NCBI GenBank assembly: GCA_938041955.1
Contig: CALISD010000155.1
Coordinates: 1-55,957, forward strand
Source of the DNA: an uncultured Granulosicoccaceae bacterium
GTDB taxonomy: Bacteria > Pseudomonadota > Gammaproteobacteria > Granulosicoccales > Granulosicoccaceae
Direction of reading: 5' to 3'
DNA length: 55,957 nt
A model generated the notes under the pieces. The model saw only the letters and a list, made by a program, of their open reading frames with translations, was not told the DNA's origin and did not search any database. The position numbers were made by a program, and so were the translations under genes. How positions within the stretch are numbered: position 1 is the first letter of the stretch; each line of letters opens with the position of its first letter. Positions 8,987-18,287 of the stretch are shown here, piece after piece.

Positions 8987-9382
8987 ATGTTTACCGGTCT
9001 TTTTAATTATTGGATAGTGGTCATTTTGATGATGGCGGGTTTGTACATTGTCATGTCAAGCGGTCACCTCGTGAAGAAAATTATTGGTTTGAATATTTTT
9101 CAAACATCAGTTTTTATTTTCTTTATATCTATGGGAAAAGTATCTGGCGGTACCGCGCCCATTTTGAAAGATGGCATATCTGTTTTCAGCAACCCTTTGC
9201 CGCATGTGCTTATTCTTACGGCTATTGTTGTCGGCGTAGCCACCACCGCACTCGGATTAGCCATTTCAGTGCGAATCTACGAAGCCTATGGCACCGTAGA
9301 AGAAGATGAAATAAGCGAAATGGACAAAGAAAACAGACAACGTGAGACATCCGTCAGCACGGTGGTGCTCGACAAGCAATGA
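8987..9382 (+). CDS. mrpC: Mrp-type antiporter subunit C (NuoK-like)
   Basis: A 131-residue NuoK/MnhC family protein with three membrane helices. It has the conserved GLYIVMSSGHLVKKIIGLNIF segment and a PLPHVLILTAIVVGVATTALGL helix. A charged C-terminal tail of about 30 residues follows. MrpC is homologous to complex I NuoK and probably helps form a proton path. The ATG follows directly on the preceding stop, and its own TGA overlaps the mrpD ATG. Confidence 0.93.
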   Translation: MFTGLFNYWIVVILMMAGLYIVMSSGHLVKKIIGLNIFQTSVFIFFISMGKVSGGTAPILKDGISVFSNPLPHVLILTAIVVGVATTALGLAISVRIYEAYGTVEEDEISEMDKENRQRETSVSTVVLDKQ

Positions 9383-10857
9383 TCGAACAACTACCTGCAA
9401 TTCAACTACTGCTTACTTTATTAGCAGCACCCATTTGCTCCATGCTTCGCAATGGCGATCAGTCATGGCGACTGGCCACTATTGTCAGCTGGGCTTCTGT
9501 CGCCATTGCCGGCGCACTGCTGCACCAGGTGTGGGGTGGTGGTAATGACATCAGCTATCACATGGGGGGCTGGCCGCCGCCATGGGGCATTGAAGTGGTG
9601 GTTGATGAACTGACTGCTATCGTCCTCCTGCTTGTCACTCTGTTTGGTGCCTTAGTAATGACCGCACTGCGTGAATCACTTAGCACGATCATGCGTCATC
9701 AACGCCAGAGCCTTTACTACACATCATTTCTTTTGTGCATGGCATCTTTAATTGGCATAACGCTTACCGGTGATGCGTTTAACGTCTTTGTATTTTTAGA
9801 GATATCCTCACTTGCCACCTACACGCTGATTGCCCGAGGCCGTGACCGTCGCGCACTGACAGCAGCCTTCCGCTACCTGATCATGGGCACCATCGGGGCA
9901 ACGTTTATACTTATCGCCATCGGTTTCATGTACATGCTGACCGGTACGCTCAACATGGCAGACCTTGCGGAACGACTTCCAGAGCATCGAGACAGCCGTG
10001 TATTACACGCATCATTCGCCTTCTTCACAGTCGGCATTGCGCTCAAAATTGCATTGTTTCCTTTGCACTACTGGTTGCCGAATGCATATACATATGCACC
10101 AAAGGCAACGACCGCTTTTCTTGCAGCAACGGCGACCAAGGTCTCCTTGTATGTAATGATACGTTTTGTCTTTGATGTCTATGGCGTTGAGTTTTCCTTT
10201 CAACAGATGCAACTCGGCACCCTGCTGGTACCATTAAGTCTGGCAGGCATACTCATCGCCTCATTGACTGCCATCTTTCAATCTGATGCCAAACGATTAC
10301 TTGCCTGGTCAAGCGTTGCACAGCTTGGTTACATGTCACTGGGAGTCGGCCTGCTAAACCTCAATGGGCTTACCGCCTCTATCACGCATATGTTTAACCA
10401 CGCGATGATGAAGGCTGGTTTGTTTTTAGCACTCGCCACGATGATTTACCGGGTTCAGTCGAGCCAGCTCACCTCACTGGCAGGCATTGGCCGCACCATG
10501 CCACTGACTACTGGTGCGTTCACCGTGCTCGGCATCGGGCTAATCGGCGTCCCTTTTACTGCAGGTTTCATCAGCAAGTGGTACCTCATTACCGGCGCAC
10601 TCGATAAAGGCTGGCTTCCTGTTGCGGTTTTGTTAATTATCTCATCACTGATGGCGATCGTGTACATCGGCAAGATGATTGATGTCATGTATTTCAAACC
10701 CGCGCCGGAAGAATTCTCTAACGTTCGAGAAGCGCCGATGTCAATGTTAATACCGTGTTGGATTTTCGCGTTACTGACACTGTATTTCGGCCTTGACACG
10801 CGAATCACAGCAGGCTTAGCGGGACGTGTGGCTGCCAACTTGTTGGGGGCTTCTTAA
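9379..10857 (+). CDS. mrpD: Mrp-type antiporter subunit D, first copy (NuoM/N-like)
   Basis: A 492-residue proton-conducting membrane protein of the NuoL/M/N family (Proton_antipo_M) with about 14 helices. The essential helix-5 glutamate is kept (NVFVFLEISSLATYTL), as are the lysine-containing helix (GIALKIALFPLHYWLP) and ATATKVSLY. It overlaps mrpC by four bases and the next gene by one (TAATG). It probably provides one proton or ion channel of the antiporter. Confidence 0.92.
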   Translation: MIEQLPAIQLLLTLLAAPICSMLRNGDQSWRLATIVSWASVAIAGALLHQVWGGGNDISYHMGGWPPPWGIEVVVDELTAIVLLLVTLFGALVMTALRESLSTIMRHQRQSLYYTSFLLCMASLIGITLTGDAFNVFVFLEISSLATYTLIARGRDRRALTAAFRYLIMGTIGATFILIAIGFMYMLTGTLNMADLAERLPEHRDSRVLHASFAFFTVGIALKIALFPLHYWLPNAYTYAPKATTAFLAATATKVSLYVMIRFVFDVYGVEFSFQQMQLGTLLVPLSLAGILIASLTAIFQSDAKRLLAWSSVAQLGYMSLGVGLLNLNGLTASITHMFNHAMMKAGLFLALATMIYRVQSSQLTSLAGIGRTMPLTTGAFTVLGIGLIGVPFTAGFISKWYLITGALDKGWLPVAVLLIISSLMAIVYIGKMIDVMYFKPAPEEFSNVREAPMSMLIPCWIFALLTLYFGLDTRITAGLAGRVAANLLGAS

Positions 10858-12335
10858 TGAATCACACACTCATTTACGCCAGCTTTCTTACCCCCCTCAT
10901 CGGTGGCGCATTACTCCTGTTGCTGCGTAAAAATGAAAACATTCGAGATGCGGTCAGCATTATTACTGCCACAGCACTCTTTGGTATTGTGCTGTGTTTG
11001 TATCCCACCATACTGGCAGGCAACACCCCGTCAGTCACACTAGCGGAACCCATCAAAGGGCTTGGCTTAACTTTTACCGTTGAACCACTCGGGCTTTTAT
11101 TTGCAACGGTCGCATCAGGGCTTTGGATACTCACCACCATTTATGCGATCGGTTACATGCGTGGTGCCAATGAACCCAACCAATCGCGCTTCTTTTTATG
11201 CTTTGCCATTTCGATAGCGGCAGCCATCGGTATTGCGTTTGCAGGCAATCTGCTCACCCTATTTGTATTCTACGAAATGCTCACTCTGGCAACGTATCCG
11301 CTTGTTACTCACAAAGGCAACGAAGATGCTCGACGTGGTGGCAAGTTATACCTCGGTATCTTGATGTGCACATCAATCGGCTTATTGCTATTTGCTGTGC
11401 TCTGGACATTCCAGCTCTCAGGCACACTGGATTTTCGTGCAGGTGGTATTTTGCAGGGCAATGTCAGCCCGACAGTAGCATTAATATTAATGACGCTGTT
11501 TGCATTTGGTACAGGTAAAGCGGCGTTGATGCCGTTTCATCGATGGCTGCCTGCAGCGATGGTCGCCCCCACTCCGGTAAGCGCACTACTGCACGCGGTG
11601 GCAGTCGTTAAGGCTGGCGTTTTTACTATTCTAAAAGTGGTTATTTATATATTTGGCATTGATCTGGTGGCTGAAACAGGAGCCGGAAACATCGCCTTGT
11701 GGGTAGCTACTTTCACATTGGTTGCAGCCTCAATCATCGCATTAACCAAAGACAACTTAAAAGCGCGACTGGCCTATTCCACGGTGGGCCAACTGAGTTA
11801 TGTCGTGGTCGGCGCTATGCTCGCCAATGCAGCAGGGATCGTAGGCGCAGCAATGCAAATCGCGACTCACGCCATGGGTAAAATCACCTTATTCTTTTGC
11901 GCTGGCGCAATTTACGTCGCCACTAAGAAGACTGAAATCAGCGACATGCGCGGACTGGGTTATAAAATGCCCTTTACCTTCGGTGCTTTTTTTATCGGCG
12001 CTGTCAGTATAATCGGCCTACCTCCCATGGCGGGCTCGTGGGCTAAATGGCATTTAATGATGGGCTCCATCGATGCCTCACAGTGGGTGATCGTAGCGGC
12101 ACTGCTATTGAGTTCGCTATTGAACATCGCCTATCTGATACCAGTCGCCGCACGTGCTTTCTATATGTCCCCTGAGCAGACAGTCAACCCTGGCCGTGCC
12201 GTTATAGAGGAAGCACCACTTTTTTGTGTTGTGCCGTTATGCCTGACCGCTGCCGGCTGTATCTTGTTATTTATATTCGGTGACGCACTCGATCATTTAA
12301 TTGGTCTGATTCCACTCACAAGGGCCGCTCCATAA
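10857..12335 (+). CDS. Second MrpD-like proton-conducting subunit
   Basis: Another 492-residue Proton_antipo_M protein, a diverged paralogue of the preceding gene. It keeps the helix-5 glutamate (LFVFYEMLTLATYPL), the lysine/histidine region FGTGKAALMPFHRWLP and VVKAGVF. The ATG overlaps the stop of the first copy. It could play the part the N-terminus of MrpA has in Bacillus systems, since no full MrpA is encoded. That role is inferred from the missing subunit. Confidence 0.9.
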   Translation: MNHTLIYASFLTPLIGGALLLLLRKNENIRDAVSIITATALFGIVLCLYPTILAGNTPSVTLAEPIKGLGLTFTVEPLGLLFATVASGLWILTTIYAIGYMRGANEPNQSRFFLCFAISIAAAIGIAFAGNLLTLFVFYEMLTLATYPLVTHKGNEDARRGGKLYLGILMCTSIGLLLFAVLWTFQLSGTLDFRAGGILQGNVSPTVALILMTLFAFGTGKAALMPFHRWLPAAMVAPTPVSALLHAVAVVKAGVFTILKVVIYIFGIDLVAETGAGNIALWVATFTLVAASIIALTKDNLKARLAYSTVGQLSYVVVGAMLANAAGIVGAAMQIATHAMGKITLFFCAGAIYVATKKTEISDMRGLGYKMPFTFGAFFIGAVSIIGLPPMAGSWAKWHLMMGSIDASQWVIVAALLLSSLLNIAYLIPVAARAFYMSPEQTVNPGRAVIEEAPLFCVVPLCLTAAGCILLFIFGDALDHLIGLIPLTRAAP

Positions 12336-12343
12336 GCAACGCT

Positions 12344-12661
12344 ATGAATCAGAATCAACATACAAAAATTGACCCTCAAGAACGTTCGTATTGGCTGGAC
12401 AAACCCGGCACGCTGAACTTGATCATTGCAGTCCTCGTACTCAGTTGCATTGCATTATTCGCTGTGGACTTTTTCTACCACAAACACGGTCACTTTGATT
12501 TTGAGCAGTGGCCAGGATTTTATGCCTGGTACGGTTTTCTTAGCTACTGCGCCATTGTATTAACCGCCAAACAAATGAGAAAGTTGATCGGTCGCCGTGA
12601 AGACTACTACGAATCCGTAGACTCAGATATCAACAACGAACAAGATCATGACCAGTCTTAA
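12344..12661 (+). CDS. Small membrane protein of the Mrp operon, unknown function
   Basis: A 105-residue protein that I do not recognise as a named subunit. It has two predicted membrane helices (about residues 26-45 and 64-80) joined by a His/Phe/Trp-rich loop with FYHKHGHFDFEQWPGFYAWYG. A charged C-terminal tail contains GRREDYYES. It lies eight bases after the second MrpD-like gene and overlaps the third by 14 bases, so it is translated with the antiporter and is probably an accessory subunit. Confidence 0.75.
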   Translation: MNQNQHTKIDPQERSYWLDKPGTLNLIIAVLVLSCIALFAVDFFYHKHGHFDFEQWPGFYAWYGFLSYCAIVLTAKQMRKLIGRREDYYESVDSDINNEQDHDQS

Positions 12662-14336
12662 TCCTGCCGTAATATTCCTACTTGCAGGGCTGTTCACGCC
12701 GTTTGCAGCAGTCGATGTACGTCGCTACATCACGCTGGCAGCGCCATTGATCGGCTTAGCGCTATTGCTGCTGGCAAATCACGGTGATCATGGCCAGATT
12801 GAGATTTTCAATCTACAGTTAGTGACTTACCGACTGGACAAACTCGCTTTTGTCTGGGCACTGATTTTTCATATTGCAGCGTTTATTGGTGCTTTGTATG
12901 CCTTTCACCTGAAGGACGCCACACAACAAACAGCCGCCTTGTTTTATCAGGGCGCCGCTATCGGTGCAGTGCTTGCTGGAGATTTATTAACACTGTTTGT
13001 CTGGTGGGAGATCACCGCCATTGCATCAGTATTTTTAATCTGGGCACGCAAAACGGATCGCGCCTACCGTGCGGGCATGCGTTACCTGATCATCCAGATA
13101 GGCTCCGGCGTTATCCTGCTGACCGGCCTGTTGCTCTATAACAAAGACAACGGGTCACTTGCGTTCAACCATCTAGGACTCGAATCAGTAGCGACCTGGT
13201 TGATCTTCATCGCCTTCGGCATCAAGTGCGCATTTCCGTTATTACATAACTGGCTACAAGACGCTTACCCCGAAGCCACCGTAACGGGCACCGTTATTCT
13301 CTCTGCGTTTACCACCAAACTGGCGGTTTATGCACTGGCACGCGGCTATGCAGGCACAGAGATTTTGATTTGGATCGGCGCGACCATGACGGCCTTCCCT
13401 ATCTTTTTTGCAGTCATTGAAAACGATCTACGACGAGTACTGTCGTACAGCCTGAACAACCAGCTTGGCTTTATGGTGGTAGGTGTCGGCATCGGGTCTG
13501 AGATGGCGCTGAACGGCACCGCTGCTCATGCTTTTAGTCACATCCTCTACAAAGCGCTGTTGTTCATGGCCATGGGCGCTGTGCTCTATAGAGTCAAAAC
13601 AATCAAGGCATCTGAACTGGGTGGCTTGTACAAGAGCATGCCGTGGACGACTGTATTCTGCATTATCGGATCACTGTCGATCAGCGCCTTTCCACTGTTC
13701 TCAGGATTCATCTCTAAATCAATGATCCTGACAGCTGCGGCCGTTGAACATCACACCATTGTCTGGCTCATACTGCTGCTGGCTTCAGCAGGTGTAATGG
13801 ACCATTCAGGCATTAAGATTCCGTTTTTTGCATTCTTCGCTCACGATAGCGGAAAGCGTTGTGAAGAAGCACCCAGGCACATGTTATGGGCCATGGGCAT
13901 TGCAGCATTTATGTGCATCGCGATTGGCGTATATCCTCAGGCGTTGTACCAAATATTGCCGTACCCGGTGGACTACGCACCCTACACCACCACACATGTG
14001 ATAACTCAGCTTCAACTCCTGCTATTTTCAGCGCTGGCGTTTGTGTTCTTGTTTAAAACCGGTTTGTACCCGCCGGAAGTGAAATCGGTCAATCTCGATA
14101 CCGATTGGACATATCGTTCAGGCGCTGTCGCGATAATGAAACCGATAAACACTCTTACCAGCAGATTAACTCAATCTGCTTTCGGTGGACTCCACGCCAT
14201 GTGGTTAGTGTCAATTGCAGCACTTGACCGTGTGGTCGGCCCCAAGGCGTGGCTGTCACGTAGCCTGGATTCCACAGGAATGGTGGCAGCGACCATGGGG
14301 CTACTCTTTTTGTTTCTACTGCTGTATTTGTTCTGA
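12648..14336 (+). CDS. Third MrpD-like proton-conducting subunit
   Basis: A 562-residue Proton_antipo_M family protein, longer than the other two copies because of an extended C-terminus ending in a hydrophobic helix. The glutamate helix (LFVWWEITAIASVFLIWARK), the lysine helix (FGIKCAFPLLHNWLQDAYPEA) and FTTKLAVYAL are present. It is the last gene of the operon. No clear hairpin terminator follows it in 14337-14606. Confidence 0.9.
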   Translation: MTSLNPAVIFLLAGLFTPFAAVDVRRYITLAAPLIGLALLLLANHGDHGQIEIFNLQLVTYRLDKLAFVWALIFHIAAFIGALYAFHLKDATQQTAALFYQGAAIGAVLAGDLLTLFVWWEITAIASVFLIWARKTDRAYRAGMRYLIIQIGSGVILLTGLLLYNKDNGSLAFNHLGLESVATWLIFIAFGIKCAFPLLHNWLQDAYPEATVTGTVILSAFTTKLAVYALARGYAGTEILIWIGATMTAFPIFFAVIENDLRRVLSYSLNNQLGFMVVGVGIGSEMALNGTAAHAFSHILYKALLFMAMGAVLYRVKTIKASELGGLYKSMPWTTVFCIIGSLSISAFPLFSGFISKSMILTAAAVEHHTIVWLILLLASAGVMDHSGIKIPFFAFFAHDSGKRCEEAPRHMLWAMGIAAFMCIAIGVYPQALYQILPYPVDYAPYTTTHVITQLQLLLFSALAFVFLFKTGLYPPEVKSVNLDTDWTYRSGAVAIMKPINTLTSRLTQSAFGGLHAMWLVSIAALDRVVGPKAWLSRSLDSTGMVAATMGLLFLFLLLYLF

Positions 14337-14606
14337 GTAACAACACGCCCAGATCTATTGCGGCCATCCTAAATCAGCAAATGTGATATTTTGTGGATAT
14401 AAAACAACAGCCACCAACACACCGTTGCTAATTCGAAACAATTACTGCTGTATTGCCACCCAGTAACCCGTACTTGACGGGCTCACCCACTGTTTACGAT
14501 ATAGTGGTGTTGTGTAAATCATACATAGTGACGTTTTCAGTTACCTAAAAAGAAACGCACTCTAACCATCATCTAGAAACTGCCCTACCCCCATTGGAGC
14601 GCCATA

Positions 14607-15893
14607 ATGAAAGTATCCGCAACAAAAACGCTGCTTGCCGCAGCAATCGCCGCCGCGCCACTAATGGCCAGCGCCGTACAATTGGAAGACTATCTAGTCG
14701 CCAACAGCTCATACGACGAAGCTTATGTCTCTGGTGGCCTGACTGCTATTGAGCCGGCGGGCGACGGACCAAACGAGCAGCTTGGCTACAACTACTCCAT
14801 TGACGCCGACTACTCCAAATCATTCAGCACACTGCCACGCTCCTGGAGCTACACCCTCGGTTTAAACGCCGGCGGTAACCGCGAAAGCAGCACTGTACAA
14901 CTTATTGACGATCCTGCTTTCGTTGCAGACCCTGCGGCTCCCAATGCTCCTATTGACCAAATCCAGGTTGATACAGACGCGACTGACGATTGGCAGGCAA
15001 CTGCAGAAGGCGTTGTCGATACCTATTTCCACGAATCACAATACCCCAAGGCATTTTGGTTTGGCCAAGGCTCCTTCAAACATCAAGACAGCCTGCCAGA
15101 CGACGATATCTCCGCCACTGTCGGTCTGGGTTATGGTCGAGTGTACAACGCCACTCCACTAGCAAAGGTCATTCGAATTGTTGAAGAACTGAATGAAGAA
15201 GGCCTTCTTACTGGTCCAATTCCAGATTCAGTGGCACTTGAAACAGCTGAGATTATTGACCGCATTCAGGAGTTCAAGAGCAAGTTTGGTGAAGACGACT
15301 ATAAGCCGGATTACTACGCAGCGATCGAAGCAGCACTTGCCAGAAGTGGAGCGCTTCGCGACGGTAAACTGGGTGCGATGGGCGCACTGACAGCCGACAA
15401 AGTGCTGGAAGACGAGCCAATCAGTACTCGCAAGCACGGTTGGGTTGTTCGATTGGGTGCTGGTTTTCAAGCAAGCGACCTTTCAGGCCTGGCAGACAAC
15501 GATCCTAAGTTGCTGGCTCAATTTGAGTACGCAAAGCCCTACGGATACAAAGGCCAGTTCATCAACCTGTTCAGCTTCGAGCCTGTATTCGGTGGCGAAA
15601 CTCTGACTAAGTTCCGCAACGACATGAGCTACACACACGAAGTAACTGACATGATCGATTGGGTTAACACCTGGAGCATGTCTTACTCTGATGGTAAAGA
15701 TGATGCTGGAGTGTCGAGAGAAGCTACCAATCACATCCTTAGCTCTCGTTATGCGTTTGACCTAGGCAACAGCCTTGACTACTTCGTCGGTCTTCGTCTG
15801 AACCAAACAGATATCGACCCGAATGAAGCCGGTTCAATTGGTGATGATCCTGAGATCAAATTCGAAACTGGCTTTAACTACCGCCTTAAGTAG
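14607..15893 (+). CDS. Exported protein, probable outer-membrane beta-barrel, unknown function
   Basis: A 428-residue protein with a clear signal peptide (MKVSATKTLLAAAIAAAPLM, cleavage after ASA23). The mature part has alternating aromatic/polar strands such as YNYSIDADYSKSF, WSYTLGLNAGG and YFVGLRLNQTDI, and ends in ETGFNYRLK. An acidic helical insert lies around residues 190-260. This suggests an outer-membrane barrel that lacks a C-terminal aromatic residue; I do not recognise the family. GGAG lies 7 bases before the ATG. A strong terminator follows, so it is probably monocistronic and well expressed. Confidence 0.72.
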   Translation: MKVSATKTLLAAAIAAAPLMASAVQLEDYLVANSSYDEAYVSGGLTAIEPAGDGPNEQLGYNYSIDADYSKSFSTLPRSWSYTLGLNAGGNRESSTVQLIDDPAFVADPAAPNAPIDQIQVDTDATDDWQATAEGVVDTYFHESQYPKAFWFGQGSFKHQDSLPDDDISATVGLGYGRVYNATPLAKVIRIVEELNEEGLLTGPIPDSVALETAEIIDRIQEFKSKFGEDDYKPDYYAAIEAALARSGALRDGKLGAMGALTADKVLEDEPISTRKHGWVVRLGAGFQASDLSGLADNDPKLLAQFEYAKPYGYKGQFINLFSFEPVFGGETLTKFRNDMSYTHEVTDMIDWVNTWSMSYSDGKDDAGVSREATNHILSSRYAFDLGNSLDYFVGLRLNQTDIDPNEAGSIGDDPEIKFETGFNYRLK

Positions 15894-15914
15894 TTAGCAC
15901 AAGAAGTAAAAGTT

Positions 15915-15940
15915 ACGGGGGCTACGGCCCCCGTTTCTCG
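15915..15940 (+). terminator. Intrinsic terminator with a UACG tetraloop
   Basis: The 8-bp stem ACGGGGGC/GCCCCCGT closes a TACG loop with a C-G closing pair, a very stable UNCG-type tetraloop, and is followed by TTTCTCG. It lies 22 bases after the stop of the 428-residue exported protein. Confidence 0.85.
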
Positions 15941-15983
15941 TTGTATGCTGTAAAATCCCTATACCTCCCAGCATGCCAATGCC

Positions 15984-16679
15984 ATGAATAACGCTAAAGT
16001 CATCGGCGTACTCAAACTCAACACTCACTTTCCCCGCCCATTGGGTGATATCGGCAACCCTGACTCTTTCAGATACCCGGTCGTGTACCAAACAGTGACC
16101 AGCGCCATTCCTGCAAACATCACCATTGCAGAAGATCTTCCCGCATCACTTCAAAAAGAATTCAGCTTGGCCGCCATTCGCCTCATCGATCAAAACGTCT
16201 CAATAATTACCACTTCCTGTGGCTTCCTGACGACCATGCAACGCCAATTATCCGCATTGAGTGACACACCGGTGATTTGCTCCTCCCTATGCCTGTTGCC
16301 GTTACTTACCACGATTCACGGCGGTTCAGTTAACCTTGGCGTATTAACTTTTAATCGTGAAACATTAAGTGAAAAACATCTGGGCCATGAATCATCGGTG
16401 TGCGTCGAAGGATTACTCCCACAAGATTCACTAAGGCAAGTCATTATTCAGGATTCCGCAGAACTCAACCAGGTCAGTGCGCAAAAAGAGGTACTTGCCT
16501 CGTGCGATCGGTTGTTAACATTGCGGCCAGACCTGCAAGCCATCGTCCTCGAATGCACTAATTTATCGCCCTATAAAAACGCTATAAAAGAGCATAGTGG
16601 CATTGCAGTCTACGATATTGTCGATGCCGTGCACTGGCTAATGGACTCACAGCCAAACCGTTCCAATTGTTCTGGCTAA
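15984..16679 (+). CDS. Aspartate/glutamate racemase family protein
   Basis: A 231-residue cytosolic protein of the Asp/Glu/hydantoin racemase superfamily. Both expected catalytic cysteines are present, C79 in ITTSCGF and C191 in VLECTNL, so a two-base racemase or isomerase mechanism is possible. The N-terminus (IGVLKLNTHFPRPLGDIGNP) resembles uncharacterised family members rather than MurI. The substrate cannot be named. It sits alone between the exported protein and the dGTPase-like gene. Confidence 0.8.
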   Translation: MNNAKVIGVLKLNTHFPRPLGDIGNPDSFRYPVVYQTVTSAIPANITIAEDLPASLQKEFSLAAIRLIDQNVSIITTSCGFLTTMQRQLSALSDTPVICSSLCLLPLLTTIHGGSVNLGVLTFNRETLSEKHLGHESSVCVEGLLPQDSLRQVIIQDSAELNQVSAQKEVLASCDRLLTLRPDLQAIVLECTNLSPYKNAIKEHSGIAVYDIVDAVHWLMDSQPNRSNCSG

Positions 16680-16783
16680 CGCTACCCTAACCATCGGTAA
16701 CCACTGAACAAAGCAATTACCAGCAGTTTAGGCTAAGCTAACTTAGTTAAAACAATCGAGCTTATGCATTGAAAGATTGGATC

Positions 16784-18088
16784 ATGCGTCGCTCCCAGAC
16801 GCGCCCCTCTACAAAAACACGCTTTAACGCCGGCACCATCGAGAGCCACTTTCAACGTGACCGTGCGCGAGTAATTCACAGCGCATGGTTCCGCGCCTTG
16901 CAATCCAAAACACAAGTACTCGGCCTTGGAGAGAGCGACTTTTATCGCACTCGCCTGACGCACTCTCTTGAGGTGGCACAAATAGGCACAGGTGTGTGCG
17001 AGCATCTGCGTCGCACCGCAACGGACGAACAAAATGAATGGTTAGCGCCAAGCAGCCTCATGGATGCGGCCTGCCTTGCGCATGACATTGGACACTCACC
17101 GTTCGGCCACGGTGGCGAAGTTGCGTTGAATTACATGATGCGTGATCACGGTGGATTTGAAGCCAATGGACAAACATTAAGAATACTGGCACGTCTCGGC
17201 GAATACTCCGAAAGCAGCGGGCTTGATTTAACCAGACGCAGCACCTTGGGAATTATTAAGTACCCGGGATTCTGCTCAGAGCTCGCACAATACAAAGAGA
17301 GCTCAGAATCAAACGCACCACTTAATCTTGATGACTGGCACCCACCCAAAGGCATCTACAGTGACGAACGCGATGTGCTCGAATGGACTCTTGAAACTTT
17401 CAGCCGCGCCGACCGGGAATTATTTGTAAGCACCAAGGCGGCACCCAACGGCGGTCATCTAAAAACATGTTTCAAGAGCTTTGATACCTCCATCATGGAA
17501 CTGGCTGACGATATTGCCTACGGGGTTCACGACCTTGAAGATGCAGTGGCAATGTCTTTGATATCACCAAACCAGTGGGATCAAAAATTCCTGCAGCAAT
17601 TACCAGAAGCTGACTCCAATCCGATCAGTGCCAAACCCGAGTTCTACACAGAGAACTTGTTCAGCGGGAACAATAAAAAGCGTAAACACGCTATCAGTAA
17701 GCTGGTTGGGTGGTTTATTGACGAAATCTCTATTGACGAAATACAAGAATTTGAACACCCCTTGCTGCGATATCAAGCGTCTATGAGTCCTGATGCCTAC
17801 GCTCTGCTCAAGCTAATGAAAACCTTTGTTATGGAAAACGTTATTCTGCGGCCGGAGCTGCAAGCACTTCAATATCGCGGGCAACAGGTCATACTGAAAA
17901 TCTTCGACATATACCTGCACAACGGCGCGCGCTTATTGCCGACACAAGTCTGGGAGGAATCACAGCAAAGTGAAAATCCGCACCGGATTCTTTCGGACCA
18001 TATCTCTGCCCTGACTGATGCCTCTGCGACCAGAATTTACCATCGTTTGTCCACTCCAAGCGCCGGATCAATTTTCGACCGAATTTAA
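16784..18088 (+). CDS. dGTPase-like HD-domain triphosphohydrolase
   Basis: A 434-residue protein with the dGTPase N-terminus (SAWFRALQSKTQVLGL). Its HD metal site has H60 in RLTHSLEVAQIG, H100-D101 in LAHDIGHSPFGHGGE, and a late aspartate in MELADDIAYGVHDLEDA. The family cleaves dNTPs to deoxynucleosides and triphosphate, and some members restrict phage. I start at the ATG at 16784 (MRRSQT); an in-frame TTG five codons upstream is possible. No phage-defence neighbours are seen, so housekeeping nucleotide control is equally likely. Confidence 0.85.
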   Translation: MRRSQTRPSTKTRFNAGTIESHFQRDRARVIHSAWFRALQSKTQVLGLGESDFYRTRLTHSLEVAQIGTGVCEHLRRTATDEQNEWLAPSSLMDAACLAHDIGHSPFGHGGEVALNYMMRDHGGFEANGQTLRILARLGEYSESSGLDLTRRSTLGIIKYPGFCSELAQYKESSESNAPLNLDDWHPPKGIYSDERDVLEWTLETFSRADRELFVSTKAAPNGGHLKTCFKSFDTSIMELADDIAYGVHDLEDAVAMSLISPNQWDQKFLQQLPEADSNPISAKPEFYTENLFSGNNKKRKHAISKLVGWFIDEISIDEIQEFEHPLLRYQASMSPDAYALLKLMKTFVMENVILRPELQALQYRGQQVILKIFDIYLHNGARLLPTQVWEESQQSENPHRILSDHISALTDASATRIYHRLSTPSAGSIFDRI

Positions 18089-18208
18089 CCGCGGCTGAAC
18101 ACTGACCCGTAACTAATCCGCACACGACACAAAATTCCAATCCCACCAATTAGTCCCCACTAAACAACCGTTTTGCTTGATCTCATAGCGCGTTTCCCAC
18201 ATGCTGTC

Positions 18209-18249
18209 GGTACCGCAATGCCTTCTGACAACACCTGTCGGGCGGTACC
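18209..18249 (+). ncRNA. Structured leader RNA upstream of the nucleoside ABC operon (possible xanthine-I/NMT1-type riboswitch)
   Basis: Two coaxial helices can form. The outer one is the 8-bp GGTACCGC (18209-18216) with GCGGTACC (18242-18249). The inner one is the 6-bp CTGACA (18225-18230) with TGTCGG (18236-18241), closing an ACACC loop. An 8-base bulge AATGCCTT lies only on the 5' side. The element ends 39 bases before the ATG of the binding protein. The fold is seen; assignment to the xanthine-I (NMT1) class is a guess from its two-helix shape and the purine/nucleoside context. Confidence 0.5.
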
Positions 18250-18287
18250 TTGCGCTAACAATCATTGCTGCCAAACAGAGGATTACA

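Noticed and set aside
14474..14505. TTGACG and TATAGT as a promoter for the 428-residue exported protein
   Set aside because: The spacing is 20 bases, too long for a normal sigma-70 promoter.
16784..18088. dGTPase-like gene as part of a phage-defence island
   Set aside because: No other defence genes, integrase or mobility signs are near it; the neighbours are metabolic.
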